Of a stretch of 64,000 nucleotides of DNA, positions 31,366-41,822 are shown in pieces. The notes below the pieces were generated by a model. It saw nothing but the letters and a program-made list of their open reading frames with translations, was not told where the DNA came from and made no database searches. The DNA is from Nelumbo lutea. Its lineage: Eukaryota > Streptophyta > Magnoliopsida > Proteales > Nelumbonaceae. Both the position numbers and the translations under genes were made by a program. The stretch is taken from contig JAKGHH010000005.1 in the NCBI GenBank assembly GCA_022828595.1, positions 24,874,193-24,938,192 of the forward strand, given 5' to 3'. The first letter of the stretch is position 1; each line of letters starts with the position of its first letter.

Positions 31366-32700
31366 TTAGTTCTTCAATGTGGTTGCGCAGGTCGAAGAAG
31401 TTTCCATGTCGTGGCCATGATCTCTATGGAACTCGCAATATTTGTCGCGATTCCTCTTGTTGCTTTGCGTTTTCATCTTCTCGGGCCAACGAACATAGTT
31501 ACGGTCACGAATTTGCCTCAACACTTTAGACCATGGCATATTGAGTAGTGTGAAGTTTTGATTGGTTGGCAGGAGTGTCTGTGGTTTGTGGTCAGGTCGG
31601 AGATCTTGCCTCTTATAATCTTCTCTTCTTGTCGGGACTCTCTTCCTCAGCCCGTAGTTGTGTCTGTGCTTCATCTGCAATGATATACTTCTATGCATGG
31701 CTCATCAGCGTAGCCAGGGTTTGTGTAGGGTGTTTGGGGATGGAAAAGTTGAATGGGGATGGGTGGAGGCCATGATAGATAAAGGTGATAGCCATGGACT
31801 GTTTAAGGTTCCTAACCTATAGCGCTTCCTTATTGAATCTGGCCAGGATCCTTGAGGGACTCATTTTTCCTCTATCACACCTGCATGAGGCTGGCTGAGG
31901 TCTTCTAATGCTTTTGACTCGTTGGGAATTGAGTACGAAACTGGGTCTCCAGTTGCTCCCACGACGCTATTCAACGTGGGGGCAAGGAGGAATACCAAAT
32001 TAGGGTTGGACCTGCGAGAGTGGCCACTAAGGTTTTGTACATCAAGCCCTCGAAGGATCCGTGCAACATTAACTGAGCCTTTAATGCTTCGATATGGTCG
32101 GCGGGATCAGTGTTTCCATCGCACTTCTCAAGTGGGGGTGCCCAACATCCTGTGGGAGGTACCTTGTCAACAATTTCCTGGGAGAAGGGTGACTCCTTAG
32201 CCATGGGCATGAGTGGTGGAACTGACCGATCTTCAACTGTTGTCATGCTTCTCTAGCTGCGCTCTAACTCCTCTAAGCGCTGGCAGAGTTCTTGAATCTT
32301 GTCATCCCTTTGGTCCAGAGCCACAGTGTGCATCGCCCTTTCCCTCTTGGTGCGCACTGCACCGTCCTTCACGGATGGAGGGGGCCAACCTTCTTGTTGT
32401 ATCTGCTCGGCACACTTTAGGGTCCTCGAGATGAGAACCATCCTTCGTGCATGTCTTGCCAGAGGGTGTTACAGGTCCTAGGTTCTCCATCATTTTGAAG
32501 ATCTTGTCAATTTTTTCTTGCATTACTCAGAATTGCTCAGGATCAATCGTAGTTGGGGGCTGTGGAATTTCTTGATGCGAAGAACTGTGGTGGCGAGACT
32601 CCCAAGATGGGGATCGGCCTGTTGAACACTTGGACTAGTTCTTGGGCATCTTGGTCGCTTTCTTGATTGTGCGGTAAGAAAAGATTTTCGGGGTGGCTTT
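31366..32700 (-). pseudogene. Tat-A gag remnant
   Basis: The N-terminal part has a coiled coil (DDKIQELCQRLEELE, about 32290). The Retrotrans_gag domain follows (32246-31971; PFSQEIVDKVPP, then LEKCDGNTDPADHIEALKAQ and LIWYSSLPPR). Then come a basic segment and a CEFHRDHGHD zinc-binding-like motif (about 31420-31390). At least two frameshifts (near 32250 and 31960) interrupt it. The region 31089-31365 to pol is decayed. Confidence 0.8.
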
Positions 32701-32731
32701 TTGTACTTTCCCACAGACAGTGCCAATCTAA

Positions 32732-33257
32732 TGCTGCTTAATCCGAGGTGGTGCACAAACTGAGGAGAGCAACCAAATAATCCTTGCAGAAAGGGAGAGG
32801 CCGAGCTACAAGGATGAGGCCGTGCCTCAAGACCTGTGATTAGGAAAGAAATCAGAGGCCCGAGGAATTATCTTTGGGTAAGTACTCCGACACTCAAGTC
32901 AGTAAGAGGTGGTGGGTGGTTAGGCCAAGCTATGAGGATGGAGTGCCTTTTTATAACCGTAGATCTGTATCCTGGCCGGATTGGGCTTTTGGGGTTGTCG
33001 GGGTGAGGTTAGCCGCCAAGGTACTCGAGATAGAGTCCCATTCCCTAGCAGAGTCATCTTTCCTTACTCCTCCTTATCTATAATTGTGCTCATCCGCATG
33101 ACGTGTAGTTGACGTGGCTAGAAGGATAAGACGGGGGGCCATAGTAATAGTATAGCTCGGTCAAGCTAGGCCGATGTGGCTGGAGTAGGATGATGTGGCA
33201 GGGCGATAGCTGGGCGGCCACGTGTCTCATAGGACGAGCTCAGCCATGACTTGAACA
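32732..33257 (-). mobile_element. Tat-A 5' LTR
   Basis: The minus strand starts TGTTCAAGTCATGGCTGAG at 33257 and ends GGATTAAGCAGCA at 32732. It is followed by TTAGATTGGCACTGTCTGTG, a primer-site region typical of plant gypsy elements. OMT exon 1 resumes immediately to the right. A GCTTT/TTAAAGC-like duplication with the left flank is possible but not exact. Confidence 0.8.
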
Positions 33258-33670
33258 GCTTTAATCACCAGTAATCACTTTGAAACCCCAAATGAAGAGA
33301 AAGAAGAAGAAAACTATATGTTGGCGGCCATGCAATTTGCAAGTGCGTTAGTGCTTCCTAGGGCCTTGAAAGTCACTATAGAACAAGATGTGTTCGAGAT
33401 CATATCTAGAGCTGGCCTTGATGTGTACCTCTCAACTTCAGAGATTGCCTTGCACCTTCACATTGAAAACCCAAATGCAGCAACCATGCTTGACCGTGTC
33501 ATGTCTCTACTAACGAGCTACTTTGTTCTTAAATGCTCTCTCATCAACTGGGACAATGACCAAGTTGAAAGGCGTTATGGCTTGGCTCCTATCTGCATTT
33601 TTTTCACTAACAACCAGGATGGAATGTCGCTTCAACCCCTGCTTCTAGTGATTCATGACAAGTTGATCAT
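33258..33670 (+). pseudogene. OMT3 exon 1 remnant
   Basis: Starts in codon 2 of the OMT (GCTTTAATCACCAGTAATC) and follows OMT1 exon 1 for about 138 codons with an open frame. Many missense changes, for example MQFASALVLPRALKVTIEQD. It covers only the dimerisation domain. Near 33660-33672, before the exon end, sequence switches to inverted OMT 3' flank, so the SAM domain is absent. Its promoter and ATG are at 22884-23241, across the Tat-A insertion. Confidence 0.85.
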
Positions 33671-33735
33671 CATGGGGACTGATCAGGAGATCGTAACACA
33701 TATGAACTTTGTGATCATAAACTTGCTTTATTAGG
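33671..33735 (-). other. Inverted OMT 3'-flank fragment
   Basis: ATCATGGGGACTGATCAGG...GAACTTTGTGATCATAAACTTGCTTTA matches the reverse complement of about 4735-4800. It is joined directly to exon 1 in the wrong orientation, which marks a rearrangement that removed exons 2-4. Confidence 0.7.
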
Positions 33736-34706
33736 TGTTAGACAGTGTATGCCCTTAGCTCCAATCAGCATGATGTACATTATGACATTTATTGAAAATG
33801 AATAAAGTACATATTTGATTTATGTTATTATGGTGTGTTTCTGTGTAATACGCTTAAACTGGACACATATGAGAATCGTGTTAGTTCAGAATCTTTACAG
33901 TCTTTGGATAGATATGAGGAGATTTATCTTGTCAAGGCTGAAACTGATGTACTGCCAAGCTGGTTGGGGTGGCTTGTCTCAGCTGCCAGGGTGAGACCTG
34001 AGGTACATGCAGTGTGGGCTTTTTGAAACCCTGAACTGGACCAAAATTCCAGTATTGCCTTCTATCTTGGAGATAGATGGGAAAAACTGGAATGTTACAC
34101 CTGACCCATAGACTCGATTATGATACTGCACTAGATGCCAGATTGGCCTGTCTTTGATATGCCAATCAGTGGGATCCTTAGATCGGGTTAAAACCTAGGT
34201 ATGTTGGGATAGTCCAATAATTCATCTGAGTGGGTGATCATAGTGACAGGATCAGCCCCTTTGTCGGACAAAGTGAATGATCGGGGATGCACTCTCTCTG
34301 ATTGAAACCTAAACTGCCGATAGTTGATTTCAGCCGTTGAAATTTTGTTTTACAAAATATATTTATATAGAGATATACATATATATATTATGGTTTCAAA
34401 ATGTTTGCAATAGGTTTTAATTCCCAAAATCCATGTGAGTAGAGAGTGCAACATTATACCTTGCAGCCGAGGGAGAGGTCCTCTCTTGTCGGGCAGTGTT
34501 TAGTAATTATGGGCTAAGAGGTTAAGTGTAAGACCATTGAGGATTATACCTGATGGGCTAATCTTACATCTGCCCACAGTCCTTGGGCCTTCATAAGATG
34601 GCTGGACCCAAGGATCATTTAGTATGTTGGGCCCATTAAGAGCCGATTCAACCTGAAAGCTTAAGCTATAAGGTGATGTCTCAAATTAGGTTTTAATTCT
34701 CTAACA
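33736..34706. mobile_element. LTR-like element with TGTTAGA...TCTAACA ends (971 bp)
   Basis: Starts TGTTAGACAGTGTATGCCC and ends TTAATTCTCTAACA, a perfect 7-bp inverted terminus. No long frame; an (AT)-rich run near 34365-34390. Features fit a copia LTR or solo LTR. No 5-bp target duplication is visible. Confidence 0.5.
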
Positions 34707-35275
34707 CAACCCATCATGTGAAAATCTATTGGGTTTGAGGCATGAAGCATGAACAAGGGGAGTCCAATCCACACCTTATACTGAAATTTAATTAAATATA
34801 GTGGGGTGAAAAGGATTGAACATTAGACCACTTACTCAAATAGGCTCCGATAACCGTTTAAAATAAAAGTTAAAGCTATTAGATAAGAAAAAAAACAAAA
34901 CAATAATGTACAAGAAAGTGAGCACACACGGAGGATTTTTAACGTGGAAAACTCTTCTAAAAACTTAATGGTAAAAAGCACAGGACACTAGTCTAGAAAA
35001 ATTCCACTATCTCTTTAAAATAGGTGGATTACAATCTTTTTGGACTCTATCAAAGGATAATAATGACAAGAAGATGAGCTTTGCATCCATGTTATAGAGG
35101 ATGACCTTGTTGTTCACACATCACACTAATTATTATGGCTAATACAATCTTGTTCACGCACACCGCTATTCTATGTAAATAATATACACAAATAAATAGA
35201 ATAGGACAATGATTCAACTTCCAAAACTTCAATCTTTGAAGATACCCAAATCAATTAATTATCTCAACATATAGT
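34707..35275 (-). mobile_element. copia-type LTR and leader fragment
   Basis: 34850-35170 is the reverse complement of the LTR at 18480-18790. Just left of it, GGCTCCGATAACC (34842-34854) resembles the complement of the copia primer-binding site TGGTATCAGAGCC, so the internal region would extend left. 34707-34840 looks like an untranslated leader. 35171-35275 shows nothing recognisable. Confidence 0.55.
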
Positions 35276-35759
35276 CGCGAGCCTACTGAATACCAAGAGA
35301 TGTGAGGTTGTGAGGACACCATCAATGAGGCCCAAATAAGAACACAAGGTTAGGAGGGTGAATCTAGCTTGTGAGGTCAGAGAGAAAATCGTGAGACCAA
35401 ATTCTATGCTAGGTTGAGGTTCGAAGAAAGATAAAGTGGAAATGTTAGAATGATCATCCAAGGGCCCATAAAAGTAACTATGATCAAAACGATTAGCAAG
35501 ACTAAGAGGCAATGAATCCAAAAAGTTGCAACACCATCATCCCATGCCGTTGCAAGGTTACAGATCCCACAAGACTATGGGACTACCATTCGCAAGGTTG
35601 TGAAGTCATGGATCCCATAAGGCTACAAATGGAAAACTCATCCTCATTATGATGAGGGAAAACCCAACTAAACTCCCCCCTCCCAACTCATGAGGGCTCT
35701 ACAAAACCTACTCTATTTCTACATAGGGCAAACTTCTAAACAACAACAATCTTGGTCAT
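35276..35759 (-). repeat. Degenerate repeat R copy
   Basis: ATGTGAGGTTGTGAGGACACCATCAATGAGGCCCA and the following 400 bp are a diverged copy of 39060-39440 and 58205-58540. It lies between copia RNase H and copia LTR relics. No gene. Confidence 0.55.
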
Positions 35760-36240
35760 CATGTTTAATCTAATCTCATCAGTCTGAATCTTCTTAAGTT
35801 CCCCTTACTTGGTATCTCAGAGCATCATAGATTTATAGATATCTAATATTAATATGCTTGAACTTATCTAGAATGGAAAATAGAGTTATTACTCACGGAT
35901 GGCACTCTAACAGTTTGAGTGAAAAACATATTCTTCCTACTTTAGTCCAAATTCCTATTGGGATCTCTTCATCCATACCAGTCTTTGCTTGTCTCAGTGA
36001 TGGCAATGAATCAGTTTCAATGGTGGACAAGGAAACCCACTTCTGAAGTTTTGACTACCACAGGACTGCTCCCACATGAAAAAGTAATCAAATATCTAGA
36101 TGTGGATTTTCCTAGAATCCAAATCATATTTGCATTTATGTAGCCATCTAGCACAAAATTACCATTTTCAAAACATAAGTAAACTTTGGATGTTCCTTAA
36201 AGGAATCTGAGTATCAAATTCATAGCTGCCCGTTGTTTCT
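35760..36240 (-). pseudogene. Ty1/copia RNase H remnant
   Basis: The minus strand matches the RNase H part of 15358-17230 (16750-17230), including the region that encodes the KIRRFR-like end and the CTAGGCAAGAAACA segment. Stops in all frames. A shorter piece of the same sequence recurs at 41026-41203. Confidence 0.65.
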
Positions 36241-36336
36241 TGCCTAGGTTTGAAAAAAATTTGCTTACTACACCAACATGGGTGACGCCTGGCCTAGTAC
36301 ATTAACATGGCTTAAATCAAACTTCCCATTGCTAAT
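36241..36336. other. Flank of Athila-like LTR
   Basis: TTGAAAAAAATTTGCTTACTACACC...CCCATTGCTAAT is shared with 41110-41203, immediately before the LTR in both places. It marks the original insertion point of that LTR. Confidence 0.5.
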
Positions 36337-36567
36337 TGATGAGATAAAAAAGTACCCTATTTTTATCCCCTAATATTCACTCTTTTATACTTATTTAGCA
36401 CTTAAATGGATTCATTACTCTTGTATTTCGATTCAGGGCAAAAAAAAGGCAATTGGGAGAAAACAGGGCAATTCAGATGATTTTGCACAGTTTCGGCAAC
36501 AGTCAGTAATCTGGGCATAATTCTCAATTCCAAACTCCGAATTGGACAATTCAAGAGGCATTAGAAA
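36337..36567 (+). mobile_element. Athila-like LTR, first 230 bp
   Basis: Starts TGATGAGATAAAAAAGTACC and matches 41204-41440 and 53707-53940. It is cut at GGCATTAGAAA, where it joins gag-PR sequence. Confidence 0.75.
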
Positions 36568-37487
36568 CCTTTAGGAAGGTGGAAATCAAAATCCCCTTGT
36601 TAGATGCTATAAAACAGATCCCAAGATATGCAAAGTTTCTAAAGGAATTATGCACTAACAAGAGGAGGTTGCGAATCGATGAGAAGGTAAGGGTTGGAGA
36701 AAACGTTTCAGTTGTCATCAAGAGGACCTTGCCAGAAAAATGTGTTGATCTAGGTATGTTCACCTTACCTTGTGTGAATGGCAATAAATGAATCGAGCAT
36801 GCCATGCTAGACTTAGGTGCATCCATCAATGTCATGCCATACTCGATATACTGTGCATTGAGATTAGGTCCCTTAAAGGAAACTAAAGTTGTTATTCAAC
36901 TAGCTGATCGTTATAATGCCAACCCGGAAGGGATTTTTAAGGATGTGTTGGTGCAGGTTAATGATTTAATTTTTCTAGCCGATTTTTACATCCTGAAGAT
37001 GGAGGAGGACACAGTCACAAGTTCATCCCCATTTCTATTAGGCAAGCCATTCATGAAAACGACCAAGACCAAAATAGATTTGGACGAGGGTACCCTCTCC
37101 GTCGAGTTCGATAGAGAGATTGTTAAATTTAATATATTTGAAGTTATGAAATATCCAAGTGAATGCCATTCGATCTGCTCTATTGATACCATTGATTCGA
37201 TTGTGCAGGAAGATTTTGGAGAGGAGGGCATGGATGAGGAACTTGAATTCAATGCACAATTGGACAGGGATGAGGAGTTTGATACACCCTATGAAACTCC
37301 AGAACCGATGCCGGAACAAAAGGTAATCAATTCTAATCTTCCATCGTCATGTTCTCACAAGAAAATGTTACCTTTTGTTTTGTAGGTTTCGGAGTTGGAA
37401 CTAAAGACCTTACCTGATCACTTTAAGTATGCGTACTTGGGCGAAAAAGAGACTCTACTCATGATCATTGCCAAAGGGTTGACCAAA
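36568..37487 (+). pseudogene. Athila-like gag-PR fragment
   Basis: Reads FRKVEIKIPLLDAIKQIPRY, then a TGA stop at 36789, then the aspartic protease MLDLGASINVMPYSIY (36804 on). This is the DLGAS variant of the D-T/S-G motif seen in this gypsy group. A GRPF-like site (LLGKPFM) follows and then an acidic linker. It ends where the captured sequence begins after GTTGACCAAA. Same fragment at 55757-56708 and in the longer element at 49085-50010. Confidence 0.8.
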
Positions 37488-38568
37488 TGGTATTGCTGCT
37501 TGTCTTCATCCAGATGGTGGCATCGTTAAGCGAGCTTTCATCCCATATGGTATTGCTGCGTATGTCTTCATCCAGATAGGTACTTACACGGGTGGCTTCA
37601 ACACTTTTGTTGTTGTCGGTCCAGCCTACAAGCCTCTCCATATCGACAGTAAGCCTCAGCTGGTTTCGGAAAGCTCACTGGTCTTCATAAATTTTACACT
37701 TCAACTAACAATCTCGAAGGAGATCTCTCAGAACTCAGGTTCCTGACACAATTCATCTCTCTACAACTCTTCAAGAATAATCTGTCGGGAGAAATTCCCA
37801 AATAGTTTGGGGATTTTAAGTATCTCATGAATTTGACGCTTTACTGGAACAACCTAAGTGGCACTCTCCCTCAGAGGCTTGATTACTAGATAGACTTCAA
37901 TACCATCGATGTCTCTGAGAATTATTTGGCGGGTTTAATTCCGCCTGATATGTGCAAGAACGACAAATTGAAAGCCTTGCTCATGCTGCATAACAAGTTT
38001 ATTGGAGAAATTCCAACCACTTACACGAATTGTTCAACTCTAACTCTTTTCTACGTAAGCAATGATTCTCTTTCTAGCAGCGTCCCTACTGGAATCTAGG
38101 GTTTGCCCAACCTCAACAACATCGATTTCACTATGAATCACTTGCAATGAGCCATTATGTTCGACATCGCGAATGCCAAAGCAATGTGGCAGTTATACAT
38201 TGCAAATACTAGATTTTCAAGTGAATTGCCGCCAGAAATCTCAAAAGCGATGACTTTGATTTCTATTGACTTGACCTCCAACAATTTCTTAGGTGACATT
38301 CCACTTAGTATCGGAAAATTAAAGAAGCTCAACATTATTCAGTTGTAGGATAAGATGTTTTCTAGAAGCATACCCGATTCGTTAGGTTCAATCGTTTCTT
38401 TGAACATCATAAATTTCACCGACAGCTCACTCATCGGTCAAATTCCATCGACACTAGGGCATTACCCTCCTTGAAATCGTTAAACTTATTGAATAACCAG
38501 CTAACGGGATCAATTCCGGTGGGTCTATCTTCTCTTAGGCTTAGCCTTTTCAATGTGTCCCACAAGAG
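37488..38568 (+). pseudogene. Captured LRR receptor-kinase ectodomain fragment, copy 1
   Basis: From about 37690 the sequence encodes leucine-rich repeats without introns: LQLFKNNLSGEIPK, then LIPPDMCKNDKLKALLML, GEIPTTYTNCSTL, ELPPEISKAMTLISIDLTSN and GDIPLSIGKLKKLN. The pattern and wording resemble the LRR XI kinases RLK7/HAIKU2. Stops (for example in PK-stop-FGD and QL-stop-DKM) and small frameshifts kill it. No signal peptide, membrane segment or kinase domain. 37488-37680 is of unknown origin with a short internal duplication (TGGTATTGCTGC...TCATCCAGAT twice). Confidence 0.8.
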
Positions 38569-39480
38569 CATGCATTGTCAAAAGAATCTTAGAATGTAAA
38601 ATCATTTTGTGTGTTGAGTTTCAACAAAGAAGATATATTGAATTCGATAAAAGAGGAGAAATTGATTGGGAAGGTAGGGTCTGGGGAATGTTTATAAGGC
38701 GATTCTGGGGAACGGAAGGAGCTGGCAATAAAACACATGGAATTCAAAATCCGAGGGCCGGAAAAGCCAGAGTAGTAGAAGGACAATGTTGAAGAAGAGA
38801 TCAGGAAACCCATCGGAATTCGACGCATAGGTGATGACTCATCTCTCTGCATCTCTCTGCGATCGTGTCAATCGATAGTACTTCTCACGGCTCTGGTTGC
38901 AGAGCGAGATGGTGTACTGGATCTCCAATGCGAATTCGAAGGTCCAAGTATCAGAAGATGTGGTGTCTAAGGTGGGATTGCACTGAGAAGATGTGGTAAA
39001 ATAGGTAATTTAAAAAGATGATCATCTCTTTTACTTGTTCCGTTTTGGTCATTGTAGAATACTAAAAGATGTGAGGTCATGGGGACACCATCATCAAGGC
39101 CCAAAGAACACAAGGTCAGGAGGGTGAGGCTGGCTTGCAAGGTTAGAGAGAAAACCACAAGACCAAATACTATGTGAGGCTGAGGTCCGAGGTTTGAGGA
39201 GCTACAAGGCAGAGATGTTAGAACCATCATATGAGGAGCCATAGAGGTTCCTATTCAAAAAGATTAATGAGATAGTGAGGTTGCAAATCCCATAGGGCTA
39301 CAAGGTCATAATCTCACAAGGCTGCGTGGTATTCATTCTACAAGGCTATGAAGTTGTGGATCCTATAGGGTTGAAAATGACAAACTCAACCTCCTTATGA
39401 GGGAAAACTCAACAAATAATACTATTGTCAACCCATTTTAGGTTCATTTAGTAAGACACTCCTTATATTTTAACTGATGT
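38569..39480 (-). repeat. Repeat R, copy 2
   Basis: Reverse complement of 5266-5965 and beyond, and direct match to 57721-58600. Begins right after the LRR fragment (GCATGCATTGTCAA). Open frames on either strand are not preserved between copies. Confidence 0.7.
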
Positions 39481-41025
39481 GTTTACTGAGACCTGCCCTT
39501 TAGTTTGCCCCGATTACTAAGATATCCATTATAGTTTTATTTTGTAATTGTATTAGTTATTAATGATTCTTTTAGATGAAAGTGTAAAATGACATTTTTG
39601 ACACGAATGCCATCAAACCAAACTAATAATTGAAAAAGAAAATAAGGGATTTAGGCCTATTTTCTTTTGAAGAGTAGAAACCTAACCATTGAATGAGAAT
39701 GGATAGTTGTCCTTTTCCACAGTATTCAAAGTCTAAAACCCTGCTAGAAGCTCCCAAAGTTCCTAGAGCAGCATCAACAGCGAATGGGTATATTTGTGGC
39801 CAACCATTAATTCATAATAGTCCTGAGGGTTTCGACAACATGACAATTATAACTCAATTAGGAAAAAAGAGAAAGCTATTTTGACATTTACATAGCCAAG
39901 TGTAAAATCCTGACAAGAATGCTAAAGTATGGGTGAGAATTTGGAAAAAAAACTTCATAAAACAACTTCCTTTCTGAGTAAAAGTTATAGAACATATATG
40001 ATTGTTCTTTGTGTTGAATCTTTCTAAGAAGTTTGTTCTTGAAGTTTCTCTCCTACAAATCCATTTTGGTTGTAAAGATTCTACAGATGCACCTTCATCA
40101 CCATCTTGCAATTCGCAAATGATTACTTAATTTTTTCAAAAAAGTACTATTCCATCTTGCCTTGAAATTATAGATATTCTGTAAAAAGTGAACGGGGCCT
40201 AAGAAGGAAACCGTGTTGCAAACTGCTCCACTAATAAAGGTATTGATCAACAGAACTTTTTTACCTATACCTCGATGCATCCAATTCCAAATGACAATGC
40301 AAAGCTTCTTAGAGAAGACTACCAACAACTTCTCATTCTTTGAATGGGGTAGTGCTTTTGTTTCTCTTAACCTTATGTATTAACTAGTCGGGACCCGTGC
40401 ACTACATGGGTTTTATTTATAACAAAAATTGAGGATGGAATTCTATGACATTTCTAATTAAGTGGTACCCATGTATGTTCAATTCAAATATTATTTATTG
40501 GGTTGTGCCTAGTTTATCCAATCACAATATAAATTACGCTATTGTGAGAATGGCCCATTTCCTATTCTCTAGATAAGTTTATTTTCTTTTTTGTCTTAAC
40601 GCTAATTTATTATTATTTTTTTGAAAAAATTATTAATTTAATTGGTTTAATTTATTATTTTTTTGTATTATTTTTAGGTAAAATAATATTGGAAACTTCA
40701 AAAGAAAACACCAAATCTATCAGACTGTCAATTCAACTCTGTATTCAAACAAGGTAAAAAAAGGAAGAATGACGGTTCAATACAGGGTCAGAATTTGTAT
40801 GCCCAAAGTACTGTTGGGGTAGGTGCCAAGTTGGAATTGATGCCTATTCACGGGCGGGCATTGGTGCATAGAGTGTGGGTTGTTGCCATTTTGAATATTC
40901 ATAGCTCTGCAGTGAAAGTCAGAAATCTACATTAGGCCTGTCCATACTTTTCCGGAAAAAAAAAAAAAAAAACCATTGTGATGCCAGTGACTCCAAATGG
41001 TCCACTTGCACAAGCTTAATGATAA
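39481..41025 (+). repeat. Repeat U, copy 1
   Basis: Three copies: 39481-41025, 41823-43416 and 58601-60300, each 1.5-1.7 kb, highly similar. A 60-codon stretch near 39693-39884 (YICGQPLIHNSPEG) is open in all three copies, and the opposite strand is also open. No family recognised. Contains a poly-A run (about 40960-40977) and TAAATTTATTATT-rich DNA. At 41025 it joins copia RNase H sequence at TAATGATAATTA. Confidence 0.6.
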
Positions 41026-41203
41026 TTACCATTTTCAAAACATAAGTAAACTTTGGATGTTCCTCAAAGGAATCTGAGTATCAAATTCATAGCTGCCCAA
41101 TGTTTCTTGCCTAGGTTTGAGAAAAATTTGCTTACTACACCAACAAGGGTGACGCTTGGCCTAGTACATTAACATGTTTTAAATCAAACTTCCCATTGCT
41201 AAT
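41026..41203 (-). pseudogene. copia RNase H relic and LTR flank, second copy
   Basis: Duplicate of 36160-36336, including CTAGGTTTGAGAAAAATTTG. It shows that the Athila-like LTR plus flank has been copied together. Confidence 0.6.
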
Positions 41204-41773
41204 TGATGAGATTAAAAAGTACCCTATTTTTATGCCCTAATATTCACTCTTTTACACTTATTTAGCATTTAAATTGACTCATTACTCTTGTATTTCGATT
41301 CAGGGCAAGAAAAAAGGCAATTGAGAGAAAATAGGGCAATTCAGATGATTTTGCACAGTTTCGGCAACAGTCAGTAATCTGGGCATAATTCTCAATTCCA
41401 AACTCCGAATAGGACAATTCAAGAGGCATTAGAAATACGAAAGAAAGGCCCACAACTTTTATGTTTTTGGCTTTGACAGATCCGGTCCGCATCGAGTATG
41501 AAACTGGGCCCGATTTCGGATCAAGTTCGTAGTCAGGCCCATTTTACAGCTGAAGCCCAACTAGCAAAAGAACCTTGAAGCAGCCCAAGTTGTCAAGCAG
41601 CCCAACTCGAATTCAAAAGCCAAGAGTCCCAATTTCAAATGTAATCTCCACAGAGAGAGAGAAAGTCTTATCAGATCGAATGTTTTGAATGTAATCCTAG
41701 AGAGATAAGAAGATTGAGATTAGATCATTAGATAATAGATAGGATAGGATTAGTTCAAAACAGATTAGTACAC
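41204..41773 (+). mobile_element. Athila-like LTR, first 570 bp
   Basis: TGATGAGATTAAAAAGTACC onward matches 53707-54270. Contains the ACAGAGAGAGAGAAAG tract (about 41650). It is cut at AGATTAGTACACG, where LRR sequence starts. Confidence 0.75.
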
Positions 41774-41822
41774 GAATTGTTCAACTCTAACTCTTTTCTA
41801 TGTAAGCAATGATTCCCTTTCT
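41774..41822 (+). pseudogene. LRR fragment, 49-bp scrap
   Basis: ACGAATTGTTCAACTCTAAC... equals 38026-38080 of the captured LRR sequence, then changes to repeat U. A third trace of the same capture. Confidence 0.65.

Larger units (their letters stand above)
23242..33257 (-). mobile_element. Full-length Tat-type Ty3/gypsy element Tat-A, inserted in OMT3
   Basis: Order on the minus strand: 5' LTR (33257-32732), primer-site region, gag, PR, RT, RNase H and a second archaeal-type RNase H. Then come integrase, a spacer with 66-bp tandem repeats, the antisense gene (plus strand 24864-26718), the polypurine tract and the 3' LTR (23751-23242). The second RNase H and the antisense gene are known traits of the Tat lineage. 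The left flank is the OMT promoter plus ATG, and the right flank resumes OMT exon 1 at GCTTTAATC. The element appears to have inserted at codons 2-4. The two LTRs are clearly diverged and the 5' LTR carries extra sequence near 32975-33020, so the insertion is not young or the ends have exchanged. All genes are broken. Confidence 0.75.

Noticed and set aside
31098..31529. 143-codon plus-strand open frame
   Set aside because: It lies opposite the recognisable Tat gag/PR on the minus strand and is a shadow frame.
23231..33262. A precise 5-bp target-site duplication for Tat-A
   Set aside because: The left flanks vary between units (GATTTTGA, GCTTTTAA) and the LTR end is ambiguous by a few bases, so only a probable duplication is stated.
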